From Pseudomonas sp. GM79 (lineage in GTDB: Bacteria; Pseudomonadota; Gammaproteobacteria; Pseudomonadales; Pseudomonadaceae), in NCBI RefSeq assembly GCF_000282495.1, contig NZ_AKJE01000112.1, positions 1-64,000 on the forward strand: a DNA stretch of 64,000 nt, written 5' to 3'. Under the pieces are notes generated by a model. It made no database searches. It was not told the DNA's origin and saw only the letters and a program-made list of their open reading frames with translations. This document shows positions 1 to 8,352 of the stretch, piece after piece (within the stretch, counting starts at the first letter, position 1; each line of letters opens with the position of its first letter). The position numbers were made by a program, and so were the translations under genes.

Positions 1-128
1 TGGGGGACGAGCCGCGACGGCGGCCCACTTGGTGCAGGGCAAGGCGCGAGGAACGTGGTTTGGTTGTCCCAAATAAGTTCCGAGCAACGCAGCCCTGCGC
101 CAAGTGGGGCCCGTCCCGGTCGTCACCA
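1..128. repeat. Long imperfect inverted repeat at the left edge
   Basis: Bases 22-40 (core GGCCCACTTGGTGCAGGGC) pair with 92-111 (GCCCTGCGCCAAGTGGGGCC) with one substitution and one inserted base. Weaker pairing extends outward to about 1 and 128 and inward through GAGGAAC at 48-54 and GTTCCGAG at 77-84. A transcript could fold into one long hairpin. No coding sequence is convincing in the first 227 bases, so this and the promoter of the next gene are all I see there. The repeat may continue left of the window. Confidence 0.6.
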
Positions 129-227
129 AGCGTCAACAGACCCTATCTCGAATGAGTCCTGTACACTGCACGACCTTGGCAGCCACACATTCCCCCGGCT
201 GCGCTCCCGATCCTGGATTTTCCGGCC

Positions 228-1595
228 ATGCAGAAAGAAACCGAAATCAAACTCCGCGTCAGCCGCGAAACCCTCGCTGCCCTGCGCGAGCACCCGTTAC
301 TGAAAAAACGCAACAAAAGTGGCTGGGAACGCCGTGAGTTGATGAATCAGTACTTCGACACGCCTGAGCGCGACCTGGCCCGCGCCAAGGTTGCCCTGCG
401 CCTGCGCCGCGATGGCGAAGAAGTGATTCAGACCCTCAAGACCCGTGGCCAGAGCGTCGCCGGTCTGTCCGAACGTCACGAGTACGACTGGAATTTGCCC
501 AAAGCCAAGCTCGACGTGAAGAAACTCGACGGTGAATGCTGGCCCGAAGAGCTGGCCGAGCTGGACAAGAAAACCCTGAAAGCCATCTTCACCACCGATT
601 TCGTGCGCGAACGCGCGGAAATCGCTTGGGGCCGTGGCAAGACCAAAGTGGTCATCGAAGCCGCGCTGGACCTGGGCCACGTGGTGGTCGGCAAGCAGAA
701 AGAAGAAATCTGCGAGCTGGAACTGGAGCTGCGCGAAGGCGAACCGGCTGCGCTGCTAGAGCTGGCCGCCGAACTGGCTACGACACTGGCGCTGATGCCG
801 TGTGACATCAGCAAGGCCGAACGCGGTTATCGCCTGTTCGACGCCAACAGCTACTCGCTGAGCTTGCCGGCACCGCAGATCACCGCCGAAATGCCGCTGG
901 ACGATGCGTTCGCCGCCCTGAGCTGGCATTTGCTGAGCAGCAGCCAGCGTCTGGCCGAGCAGTATCGCTTCAATGGCCACTGGCGCCTGTTGCAGGACTG
1001 GGTCGAGAACCTCGCTGAAATGCGCGCGTTGATCAGCAGCCTCGGTCAGGCCGCACCGCGTCAGTCGACTCACGATCTGCGGGTCGCGCTGGATGCCCTG
1101 CTGGAAGACTGGCGCCCGCTGGTACAAGCCGGCCTGGACGACGAAGACGTGCGCAAAGCCGCACCAGAGCAGTTCCTCGAAGAGCTGGAAGACCCACGTT
1201 GGGGCCTGTTCTCACTGAACACTTCGCGCTGGCTGCTGGCCCGCACCTGGGCCGCCGATCGCAACGTCCGCGGCAATCGCCAGGGCGCTGCACAACTGGG
1301 CAGCTGGCTGCCGCGCATGCTGGGCGAAGAAGCCAACTCGCTGCAATTGCAGCGTTACCAGCAACAGCCGGAAGACTTGGCCGAGCAGCTGCCGCGTATC
1401 GAGCGCATCCAGGCCTGGCTGCACCATGCCCGCGGCGTACTGGAGATCCCGGAAATGGATCGCCTGTACGGTGAGCTGAACAAACTGACGCAACTGGCCA
1501 ACGAACCGATCACTGATGAATCGCTGGATGCGCGCAAGCACCAGGCGATTGCGGTGTATCAGAATCGCGCCTGGAAGACTTTGCTGCGTCTGTAA
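228..1595 (+). CDS. ygiF: CYTH-CHAD inorganic triphosphatase (YgiF-like)
   Basis: The 455-residue protein opens with the CYTH signature ExExK at residues 4-8 (ETEIK). The CYTH triphosphate-tunnel fold runs to about residue 200, with further tunnel residues in charged strands such as RLRRDGE and CELELELREGE. From about 220 to the end it is a helical CHAD domain, which in other proteins binds polyphosphate. This two-domain order is that of E. coli YgiF, a tripolyphosphatase; cytosolic action on inorganic triphosphate is inferred from that family. The ATG at 228 gives the family N-terminus directly before the signature. A REP doublet follows the stop. Confidence 0.88.
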   Translation: MQKETEIKLRVSRETLAALREHPLLKKRNKSGWERRELMNQYFDTPERDLARAKVALRLRRDGEEVIQTLKTRGQSVAGLSERHEYDWNLPKAKLDVKKLDGECWPEELAELDKKTLKAIFTTDFVRERAEIAWGRGKTKVVIEAALDLGHVVVGKQKEEICELELELREGEPAALLELAAELATTLALMPCDISKAERGYRLFDANSYSLSLPAPQITAEMPLDDAFAALSWHLLSSSQRLAEQYRFNGHWRLLQDWVENLAEMRALISSLGQAAPRQSTHDLRVALDALLEDWRPLVQAGLDDEDVRKAAPEQFLEELEDPRWGLFSLNTSRWLLARTWAADRNVRGNRQGAAQLGSWLPRMLGEEANSLQLQRYQQQPEDLAEQLPRIERIQAWLHHARGVLEIPEMDRLYGELNKLTQLANEPITDESLDARKHQAIAVYQNRAWKTLLRL

Positions 1596-1599
1596 AATC

Positions 1600-1700
1600 G
1601 CCTTCGCGAGCAAGCCCGCTCCCACATTTGATTTGCTGCGTACACAAAAAAAGTGTTCGGCGCAGAGCTAATGTGGGAGCGGGCTTGCTCGCGAAGAGGC
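1600..1700. repeat. REP doublet (inverted pair)
   Basis: The two arms CCTTCGCGAGCAAGCCCGCT at 1601-1620 and TGTGGGAGCGGGCTTGCTCG starting at 1672 are inverted copies of the common Pseudomonas REP, separated by about 45 bases. This is the REPIN arrangement. It lies between the convergent triphosphatase and Lrp-type genes and could act as a transcript end for either. Confidence 0.85.
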
Positions 1701-1721
1701 CAGCACGGCCAATGCAAAACT

Positions 1722-2195
1722 TCACCCCCGCAACACCGGCAAACTCGTCGTGGACTTGATTTCGGACAACGCCACGATCGAGTTGACCTCCTGAATCCCC
1801 GGCACCATCGACAGCTTCTCGAAGAAGAAGCGCTCATAAGCCTCGATGTCCGCCGTGACGATCCGCAGCAAGAAATCCACCGACCCCATCAGCACATAAC
1901 ATTCCAGCACTTCGGGAAAACCGCGAATCGCCTCGGTGAACTCGGTGAAGTTCGAACGTCCGTGGGCGTTTAGTTTGATTTCGGCGAAGATCTGCGTGTT
2001 AAGGCCGATTTTCTTGCGGTCAAGCAACGTCACTTGAGCGCGAATGATCCCCTCCTCCTTCATCCGCTGAATCCGCCGCCAGCACGGCGACTGCGAGAGC
2101 CCCACCTGTTCGGCGATCTGCGCGCTGGAGAGCGAAGCGTCCTCTTGCAGCAACGCGAGAATCTTGCGGTCGTAGCCATCCAGCTCGCTGTGCAT
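1722..2195 (-). CDS. Lrp/AsnC-family transcriptional regulator
   Basis: A 157-residue protein starting MHSELDGYDRKILALLQEDA, the typical N-terminus of the Lrp family. Residues about 5-65 form the winged helix-turn-helix (SSAQIAEQVGLSQSPCWRRI), and about 70-150 the RAM/ACT ligand-binding domain (VLECYVLMGSVDFLLRIV). The ATG at 2195 was chosen over an upstream in-frame start because it gives the family length. Family members form octamers and answer to amino acids; the ligand here is unknown. It diverges from a small ACT-like gene, and a palindrome in the shared intergenic region is a likely autoregulatory site. Confidence 0.9.
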   Translation of the reverse strand: MHSELDGYDRKILALLQEDASLSSAQIAEQVGLSQSPCWRRIQRMKEEGIIRAQVTLLDRKKIGLNTQIFAEIKLNAHGRSNFTEFTEAIRGFPEVLECYVLMGSVDFLLRIVTADIEAYERFFFEKLSMVPGIQEVNSIVALSEIKSTTSLPVLRG

Positions 2196-2216
2196 AGAAA
2201 AACCTATAGTGGGTAC

Positions 2217-2233
2217 TAGATCGAATTGATCTA
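2217..2233. promoter_or_regulatory. Perfect palindrome, candidate Lrp-type operator
   Basis: TAGATC-GAATT-GATCTA is a perfect 6+5+6 inverted repeat 22 bases upstream of the Lrp-family start codon and about 90 bases upstream of the divergent gene. Lrp-type boxes have the form YAG...CTR around an AT-rich centre, which this fits. Binding by the adjacent regulator is inferred. Confidence 0.5.
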
Positions 2234-2321
2234 TTCGATAAATGGTCAATAAACCCAATCATAGATAAGAAATGCCCGGCACCGAATGTAAAAATTCCTC
2301 CAGTGATTTTGGAGCCCGACC

Positions 2322-2660
2322 ATGCCGCATTTAGAAGCCGTGAACACCCCGCCCGCCCGCGCCGATGTCTGGAACGTCAGCAACGCCCACTGCCGCGTTC
2401 ACTATCAATTACTGGCCGAGGCCGAGCCGGATCTGCTGTGTCGGGCGCTCAATCTTTTCGCCTTGCAGTTTCTGACGCCGCAGCAGGTCAACGTGCAGCG
2501 CATGGACGATCTACTGACGGTCGATATCGTCATGGACGGCCTGAGCTGGCACCGTGCTCAAGTGATCGCGGAAAAATTACGTAACCTGATCAGCGTCTGC
2601 TCGGTGAACCTGCAAGTGGCTGATTCTGCGTGGGAAGAGCCGGCTCAGGCGGCAGGCTGA
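2322..2660 (+). CDS. Small ACT-like protein divergent from Lrp regulator
   Basis: A 112-residue protein with no signal peptide. After a 15-residue lead, the sequence alternates strand and helix with the rhythm of a single ACT domain: YQLLAEAEPDLLCRALNLF, then VNVQRMDDLLTVDIVMDG, then a helix RAQVIAEKLRNLISVCSVNL. ACT domains of this size occur as small regulatory subunits and free amino-acid sensors. There is a GGAG ribosome binding site at 2310. Its position next to an Lrp-family gene suggests an amino-acid-linked role, but I do not recognise a named gene and the assignment is tentative. Confidence 0.7.
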   Translation: MPHLEAVNTPPARADVWNVSNAHCRVHYQLLAEAEPDLLCRALNLFALQFLTPQQVNVQRMDDLLTVDIVMDGLSWHRAQVIAEKLRNLISVCSVNLQVADSAWEEPAQAAG

Positions 2661-2750
2661 AAAGAAACGTCACGCCTTGGTCGGGTAGTGGCCCAACGGT
2701 CTACGGGTGCGCGACTATCCTTTGCGAACGGTTGTTCATAAGGAGCCCGC

Positions 2751-4535
2751 ATGTCCGTTCAACTCGCCACTCAGGACCGCTGGCTGGACCTCAATGATTT
2801 GCTGCGTGAATTGGTCGCCCAAGGCTTTATCAGCCAGGATTCGGCCGAACACGCACTCAACGCCCGCCGCCGTCACGCCATAAATGGTCAGCAGCACCCG
2901 CTGGAGTTCATCGCCAGCCAACACCTGGACGACCTCAGCCGTCCCGGCAAACACCTCGATCTGGAAAGCCTGACGCTCTGGCTGTCTCAGCAGGCCGGTC
3001 AGCCTTACTTGCGCATCGACCCACTGAAAATCAACGTCGCGGCCATCACGCCGCTGATGTCCTATGCCTTCGCCCAACGCCACAAGATTCTGGCGGTATC
3101 CATCGACCGCGACGCCGTCACCGTGGCCAGCGCCCAGCCCTTCGTCAGCAGCTGGGAAGCCGACCTGACCCACGTGCTGAAGGTGCCGATCAAACGCGTA
3201 GTGGCCAACCCGGTGGACATCCAGCGCTTCAGCGTGGAGTTTTTCCGCCTGGCTAAATCGGTCACCGGCGCCACCAACGCTGATCAACAAATAAGCACCC
3301 TGGGCAACTTCGAACAGTTGCTCAACCTCGGCGCCAGCGACCAGGAGCCGGACGCCAACGATGCGCACATCGTCAACATCGTCGATTGGCTGTTCCAGTA
3401 CGCGTTCCAGCAACGGGCCAGCGATATCCACATCGAACCCCGGCGCGAGCAAGGCACGGTGCGCTTTCGCATCGACGGCGTGCTGCACAACGTCTATCAA
3501 TTCCCGCCGCAGGTGACCATGGCCATCGTCAGCCGCCTGAAAAGCCTGGGGCGGATGAACGTCGCGGAAAAGCGCAAACCCCAGGACGGCCGGGTCAAAA
3601 CCAAAACCCCGGATGGCGGCGAAGTCGAGCTGCGGCTGTCGACATTGCCGACGGCGTTCGGCGAGAAGATGGTCATGCGGATCTTTGACCCGGAAGTGCT
3701 GCTCAAGGACTTCGATCAGCTGGGTTTTTCCGCCGATGACCTGCGTCGCTGGCAAGACATGACCCGCCAGCCCAATGGCATCATTCTGGTGACCGGGCCG
3801 ACTGGCTCAGGCAAGACCACCACGCTGTACACCACCCTGAAGAAACTGGCGACGCCGGAGGTCAACCTCTGCACCATTGAAGACCCGATCGAAATGGTCG
3901 AGCCAGCGTTCAATCAGATGCAGGTCCAGCACAACATTGACCTGACCTTTGCCGCCGGCGTGCGCGCGCTGATGCGCCAAGACCCGGACATCATCATGAT
4001 TGGCGAGATCCGCGACCTCGAAACCGCCGAGATGGCGATTCAGGCCGCACTCACTGGCCACTTGGTGCTGTCGACGTTGCACACCAACGACGCCCCGAGC
4101 GCCATCAGCCGCCTGCTGGAGCTCGGCGTGCCGCATTACCTGATCAAGGCCACGGTGCTCGGGGTCATGGCCCAGCGTCTGGTCCGGACCCTCTGCCCGC
4201 ATTGCAAGGCGCCATTAACTTTGGGCGAGGACGACTGGCAAACCCTGACCCGGCCTTGGCAAGCGCCACTGCCAGGTAACGCACAACGCGCCATCGGTTG
4301 CCTGGAATGCCGCGAAACCGGCTATCGCGGCCGCGCCGGGGTGTACGAAATCATGCAACTGACGGACGGCATCAAAGCGCTGATCAACCCTGATACCGAT
4401 TTGCTCGCGGTCCGGCGTCAGGCCTTCAAGGAAGGCATGCGCAGTTTGCGCTTGTCGGGGGCGCAGAAAGTGGCGGCGGGTTTGACCACGATCGAAGAGG
4501 TGTTGCGAGTGACGCCGCAGAGTGAGCAGAAATAG
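2751..4535 (+). CDS. GspE/PilB-type secretion ATPase
   Basis: A 594-residue hexameric AAA-type motor of the type II secretion/type IV pilus family. Residues 1-150 are the GspE N-terminal domain. The N-terminal ATPase lobe (ASDIHIEPRREQGTVRFRID) is near 222-242. Walker A GPTGSGKTTT is near 349. The Asp box, Walker B (DPDIIMIGEIRDLETAEMA) and His box (STLHTND) follow. A zinc-binding tetracysteine element (LCPHC ... CLECRETGYRGRAGVYE) spans about 481-530. A strong AAGGAG site precedes the ATG. No pilin, secretin or other gsp/pil gene is in the window, so the partner system is unknown. Confidence 0.9.
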   Translation: MSVQLATQDRWLDLNDLLRELVAQGFISQDSAEHALNARRRHAINGQQHPLEFIASQHLDDLSRPGKHLDLESLTLWLSQQAGQPYLRIDPLKINVAAITPLMSYAFAQRHKILAVSIDRDAVTVASAQPFVSSWEADLTHVLKVPIKRVVANPVDIQRFSVEFFRLAKSVTGATNADQQISTLGNFEQLLNLGASDQEPDANDAHIVNIVDWLFQYAFQQRASDIHIEPRREQGTVRFRIDGVLHNVYQFPPQVTMAIVSRLKSLGRMNVAEKRKPQDGRVKTKTPDGGEVELRLSTLPTAFGEKMVMRIFDPEVLLKDFDQLGFSADDLRRWQDMTRQPNGIILVTGPTGSGKTTTLYTTLKKLATPEVNLCTIEDPIEMVEPAFNQMQVQHNIDLTFAAGVRALMRQDPDIIMIGEIRDLETAEMAIQAALTGHLVLSTLHTNDAPSAISRLLELGVPHYLIKATVLGVMAQRLVRTLCPHCKAPLTLGEDDWQTLTRPWQAPLPGNAQRAIGCLECRETGYRGRAGVYEIMQLTDGIKALINPDTDLLAVRRQAFKEGMRSLRLSGAQKVAAGLTTIEEVLRVTPQSEQK

Positions 4536-4546
4536 GCCTGATGTCG

Positions 4547-4630
4547 GTAGGAGCTGCCGCAGGCTGCGATCCTTTGATCTTGTTTTTAAAAGCAAAAATC
4601 AGAAGATCGCAGCCTGCGGCAGCTCCTACG
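4547..4630. repeat. Inverted repeat of the GTAGGAGCTGCCGCAGGCTGCG family
   Basis: GTAGGAGCTGCCGCAGGCTG at 4547-4566 is mirrored by CAGCCTGCGGCAGCTCCTAC at 4610-4629, with GATC-ending inner arms and an AT-rich centre. This second REP-like family differs from the TGTGGGAGCGGG type. It recurs at 11694-11771, with a single arm near 32446. It lies just after the GspE-like stop codon. Confidence 0.85.
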
Positions 4631-4711
4631 GCGAGCCGACTAACGTCACGGAACTCGATTGGGTAATTGGCAATCAAAGGCCGCAGTTAATACCCAGTGG
4701 AGTCACCTTTT

Positions 4712-5032
4712 ATGCGTCTCAAACTTGCTGTCGCTACCTTCGCCGTGTTGTCCCTTCAAGTCGGTTCGGCGATGGCTGATGACAGCTTTTTGCGTAACGT
4801 CCTTACGTCCGGTGCCACCACCGGCACCTCTTACCTGACCTCCAGGGATCACAAGCTGGTCGTCGCCGCCCAGGACGACGCCGGCAGCTTTGTCGCCAGT
4901 GACGGCGCCATTCGCGGCCCCTACCTGGAAGCTGCGATACAGAAAGTCCGCGCCGACAACCCTGGCCTGCAAGCCACGGACATGGAACTGGCGAATGCCA
5001 TCCTGGCGAAGAATGCCATCGCCTCGAAGTAA
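4712..5032 (+). CDS. DUF2388-family secreted protein
   Basis: A 106-residue protein with a classical signal peptide (MRLKLAVATFAVLSLQVGS, cleavage after AMA). The mature part is about 83 residues with the DUF2388 sequence TSYLTSRDHKLVVAAQDDA and a conserved end ELANAILAKNAIA. The start at 4712 is chosen because a GGAG motif sits 9 bases upstream and the signal peptide begins there. The family is largely restricted to Pseudomonas, is predicted periplasmic and has no known function. It is a single-gene unit flanked by repeats and ends in a strong terminator. Confidence 0.85.
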   Translation: MRLKLAVATFAVLSLQVGSAMADDSFLRNVLTSGATTGTSYLTSRDHKLVVAAQDDAGSFVASDGAIRGPYLEAAIQKVRADNPGLQATDMELANAILAKNAIASK

Positions 5033-5047
5033 GGTTCATCGCTGGTC

Positions 5048-5080
5048 AAAAATGCCGCTCTGGATGAGCGGCATTTTTTT
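5048..5080 (+). terminator. Intrinsic terminator of the DUF2388 gene
   Basis: AAAATGCCGCTC TGGAT GAGCGGCATTTTTTT forms a 12-bp stem with a 5-base loop and a seven-T tail, 16 bases after the stop codon. Confidence 0.9.
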
Positions 5081-5098
5081 GCCTGAAATGCGATCCAT

Positions 5099-5189
5099 TG
5101 TGGGAGCGGGCTTGCTCGCGAAAGCGGTGTTTCAGCCAACATCAATGGTGAATGTTGAACCGCTTTCGCGAGCAAGCCCGCTCCCACAA
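5099..5189. repeat. REP doublet (inverted pair)
   Basis: TGTGGGAGCGGGCTTGCTCG at 5099 and its inverted copy ending CCCGCTCCCACA at 5188. The pairing extends into GCGAAAGCGGT/ACCGCTTTCGC, giving arms of about 32 bases. It lies between the DUF2388 terminator and the 3' end of gcvP. Confidence 0.88.
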
Positions 5190-5209
5190 GATCTTCATCT
5201 CTCGTGATT

Positions 5210-8083
5210 TCAACGATATTCGTCCACCGGCACACACGCGCAAAACAGGTTGCGGTCACCGTAGACATTGTCCACTCGATTCACCACCGGCCAGTACTTG
5301 TGGGCCTTGGTGTGTGCATCCGGCGTCACCGCCCGCTCGATGCTGTACGGCCGCTCCCAAACCCCGGTGATGTCGGCCAAGGTATGCGGTGAGCGTTTCA
5401 GCGGGTTGTCCTCTGCCGGCCAGTTGCCGTTCTGCACCTCGGTGATTTCCGCGCGGATACTCAGCATCGCGCCGATAAAACGGTCCAGCTCCGCCTTCGA
5501 TTCACTCTCGGTCGGTTCGACCATCAACGTCCCCGGCACCGGGAATGACATGGTCGGCGCATGGAAGCCGTAGTCCATCAGGCGTTTGGCAACGTCCTCT
5601 TCACTGATTCCGGTCTGCGCCTTGAGCGGTCGCAAGTCGAGAATGCATTCGTGGGCCACTCGCTCGTTGCGCCCGGTGTAGAGCACTGGAAATGCGCCGG
5701 CCAAATGCTGCGCCAGGTAATTCGCGGCGAGAATCGCCACCTCGCTCGCATCCGCCAGTTGCGGCCCCATCATCGCGATGTACATCCAGCTGATAGGCAA
5801 AATGCTCGCGCTGCCCCAAGGTGCCGCGCTCACTGCGCCGTTCTCCGGCAGCGGGCCGTCGATTGGCACTACCGGGTGATTGGCAACGAACGGCGCCAGG
5901 TGCGCCCGAACGCCAATCGGGCCCATCCCCGGCCCGCCACCGCCGTGGGGAATGCAGAAGGTTTTGTGCAGGTTCATGTGCGACACGTCGGCACCGATGT
6001 CTGCCGGCCGTGCCAATCCAACCTGCGCATTAAGGTTGGCGCCATCCATGTACACCTGACCGCCATGGCTGTGGATAACTTCACAGATCTCGCTGATGCC
6101 TTCCTCGTAGACCCCATGGGTCGAAGGATAAGTCGCCATCAGGCAGGCGAGTTTATCCCCCGCCTCCGTGGCTTTTTCCTTCAGATCATCCAGATCGACA
6201 TTACCTCCCTCGTCGCACTCGACGATCACCACCCGCATCCCGGCCATTTGCGCCGAGGCCGGGTTGGTGCCGTGGGCCGAGGACGGGATCAGGCAGATAT
6301 CCCGCGCGCCCTGATGGCGGCTCTCGTGGTATTTGCGGATCGCCAACAATCCAGCGTATTCGCCTTGAGCGCCCGAATTGGGTTGCATGCAAATCGCATC
6401 GAAACCGGTGATCGCGCAGAGCCAACGCTCCAGTTCCGCGATCATCAAGGAGTAACCCACTACCTGCTCTTTCGGCACGAACGGATGCAGGTTGGCGAAC
6501 TGTGGCCAGGTGATGGGGATCATCTCGCTGGTGGCATTGAGCTTCATGGTGCAGGAGCCCAGCGGGATCATCGATTGGTTGAGCGCCAGGTCTTTGTTTT
6601 CCAGCTGCTTGAGGTAACGCAGCATTTCGGTTTCGCTGTGATGAGCGTTGAACACCGGATGACGCAGATAAGGCGTACTGCGCTGCAACCCGGCAGGAAT
6701 GCCGGACACCAGGGTTTCAGCGTCCAGTTCGTCGACGTTGAGCCCATGATCGGCCCCGAGAAACACATCGAACAGCTTCGCCACGGTGGTTTCGTCACAG
6801 GTTTCGTCAAGGCTCAGGCCCAACTGCCCACGGCCGAGAATGCGCAAATTGATCTGCGCCGCCTGAGCACTTTCGATGATCGCCGTCTGAGTGCCCCCCA
6901 CCTCCAGGGTCAGGGTGTCGAAGAAATTCTGGTTGAGACGGGTGACCCCGTGACGCTCCAGGCCGGCGGCGAGGATGCAGGTCAGCCGATGGACGCGCTG
7001 GGCAATCCGTTTTAGCCCTTCCGGTCCATGGTAGACCGCGTAGCAACTGGCGATATTGGCCAGCAGCACCTGAGCGGTGCAGATGTTGGAGTTGGCCTTC
7101 TCCCGGCGGATATGTTGCTCGCGGGTTTGCAGGGCCATGCGCAGGGCGACGTTGCCGCGCGCATCTTTCGACACGCCGATGATCCGCCCGGGAATCGCCC
7201 GTTTGTACTCGTCGCGGCTGGCAAAAAACGCGGCGTGAGGGCCGCCGTAACCCATGGGCACGCCGAAGCGCTGGGACGAACCGAACACCACGTCAGCGCC
7301 CAGCTCCCCCGGCGGGGTCAGCAACAGCAGGCTTAGCAGATCGGTCGCCACACAGACCAAAGCTTGCTGGGCATGCAGATGATCGATCAATGGGCGCAGA
7401 TCGCGCACTTCACCACGGGTGTCGGGATACTGCAGCAGCGCGCCGAACACCTGGTGCTGTTTCAAGTTATCCACAGCATCGATGATCAACTCGAAACCAA
7501 ACCCTTCGGCCCGGGTCCGCACGACGGAAATGGTCTGCGGGTGGCAATTCTCATCGACGAAAAACAGGTTACTTCTGGATTTGGCCACGCGCTTGGCCAG
7601 CGCCATGGCCTCGGCTGCCGCCGTGGCTTCATCCAGCAGCGAGGCGTTGGCCAGTTCCAGGCCGGTCAGGTCGATGGTCAGTTGCTGGAAATTCAGCAAC
7701 GCTTCGAGCCGGCCTTGAGCGATCTCCGGTTGATAGGGGGTATAGGCGGTGTACCAACCGGGATTTTCCAGCACGTTGCGCAGGATGACGGCCGGCGTGA
7801 GAGTGCCGTGGTATCCCATGCCGATCAGGCTGGTCCAGACCTGGTTCTGCTCGGCGTAACCCCGCAGCTTGGCCAGCGCGGCTTCTTCGTCGAGGGCCGG
7901 CGGCAAGTCCAGCGGCCGGTTGAGGCGGATTCCCGGCGGTACCGTCTGCTCGATCAGTTCGACCCGGCTGCCAAGACCGAGGCTGTCGAGCATCGCCTGC
8001 TGCTCGGCGGCATCGGGGCCCAGATGGCGGCGCAGGAAGGTATTGGGGTCGCGTAACTGGCTCAAGGACGGCAACTGGGACAT
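5210..8083 (-). CDS. gcvP: Glycine dehydrogenase (decarboxylating), P-protein
   Basis: The 957-residue P-protein decarboxylates glycine with pyridoxal phosphate and passes the aminomethyl group to the lipoyl arm of GcvH. It has the usual two fused halves. The N-terminal half opens FLRRHLGPDAAEQQAMLDSL. The C-terminal half carries the PLP-lysine motif HKTFCIPHGGGGPG. The ATG at 8083 follows an AAGAGAGAG ribosome binding site and matches the family start. It is the last gene of gcvT-gcvH-gcvP, but 269 bases holding a terminator and a REP doublet separate it from gcvH, so its level may be set independently. Confidence 0.97.
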   Translation of the reverse strand: MSQLPSLSQLRDPNTFLRRHLGPDAAEQQAMLDSLGLGSRVELIEQTVPPGIRLNRPLDLPPALDEEAALAKLRGYAEQNQVWTSLIGMGYHGTLTPAVILRNVLENPGWYTAYTPYQPEIAQGRLEALLNFQQLTIDLTGLELANASLLDEATAAAEAMALAKRVAKSRSNLFFVDENCHPQTISVVRTRAEGFGFELIIDAVDNLKQHQVFGALLQYPDTRGEVRDLRPLIDHLHAQQALVCVATDLLSLLLLTPPGELGADVVFGSSQRFGVPMGYGGPHAAFFASRDEYKRAIPGRIIGVSKDARGNVALRMALQTREQHIRREKANSNICTAQVLLANIASCYAVYHGPEGLKRIAQRVHRLTCILAAGLERHGVTRLNQNFFDTLTLEVGGTQTAIIESAQAAQINLRILGRGQLGLSLDETCDETTVAKLFDVFLGADHGLNVDELDAETLVSGIPAGLQRSTPYLRHPVFNAHHSETEMLRYLKQLENKDLALNQSMIPLGSCTMKLNATSEMIPITWPQFANLHPFVPKEQVVGYSLMIAELERWLCAITGFDAICMQPNSGAQGEYAGLLAIRKYHESRHQGARDICLIPSSAHGTNPASAQMAGMRVVIVECDEGGNVDLDDLKEKATEAGDKLACLMATYPSTHGVYEEGISEICEVIHSHGGQVYMDGANLNAQVGLARPADIGADVSHMNLHKTFCIPHGGGGPGMGPIGVRAHLAPFVANHPVVPIDGPLPENGAVSAAPWGSASILPISWMYIAMMGPQLADASEVAILAANYLAQHLAGAFPVLYTGRNERVAHECILDLRPLKAQTGISEEDVAKRLMDYGFHAPTMSFPVPGTLMVEPTESESKAELDRFIGAMLSIRAEITEVQNGNWPAEDNPLKRSPHTLADITGVWERPYSIERAVTPDAHTKAHKYWPVVNRVDNVYGDRNLFCACVPVDEYR

Positions 8084-8186
8084 GACGGGCTCTCTCTTGA
8101 CTGGCGCTCGGCGTCGATGCAATGCGGTCAAACCAGCATAGCAGTCGCTGCCGACAGCGAGCCTGTGGGGAGCTTGACACTTACCC

Positions 8187-8276
8187 TGTGGGAGCGGGCT
8201 TGCTCGCGAAAGCGGTGGGTCAGTCGCCCTATACGCTGAATGATTAATAGCTTTCGCGAGCAAGCCCGCTCCCACA
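8187..8276. repeat. REP doublet inside the gcv cluster
   Basis: TGTGGGAGCGGGCTTGCTCG at 8187 and its inverted copy ending at 8276, with arms extended by CGAAAGC/GCTTTCG. It is between gcvH and gcvP, downstream of the gcvH terminator in the direction of transcription. Confidence 0.88.
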
Positions 8277-8307
8277 TTTAGTCCTCAGCGCATCAAGATG
8301 GCAGATA

Positions 8308-8335
8308 CAAAAAAGCCCCGGATAATCGGGGCTTT
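8308..8335 (-). terminator. Intrinsic terminator after gcvH
   Basis: On the minus strand AAAGCCCCGATTATCCGGGGC is followed by six T, 18 bases after the gcvH stop codon. It lies before gcvP, inside what would otherwise be a three-gene operon. Confidence 0.85.
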
Positions 8336-8352
8336 GAGGTAACGCTGAAGGC

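Noticed and set aside
55..337. Two short rightward frames ahead of the CYTH gene
   Set aside because: They overlap each other and the true gene start and lie in a hairpin-forming region; composition is unlike a Pseudomonas protein.
5561..7015. 484-codon open frame antisense to gcvP
   Set aside because: It runs opposite a certain glycine dehydrogenase gene and its protein has no recognisable domain. Long antisense frames are common in GC-rich Pseudomonas genes.
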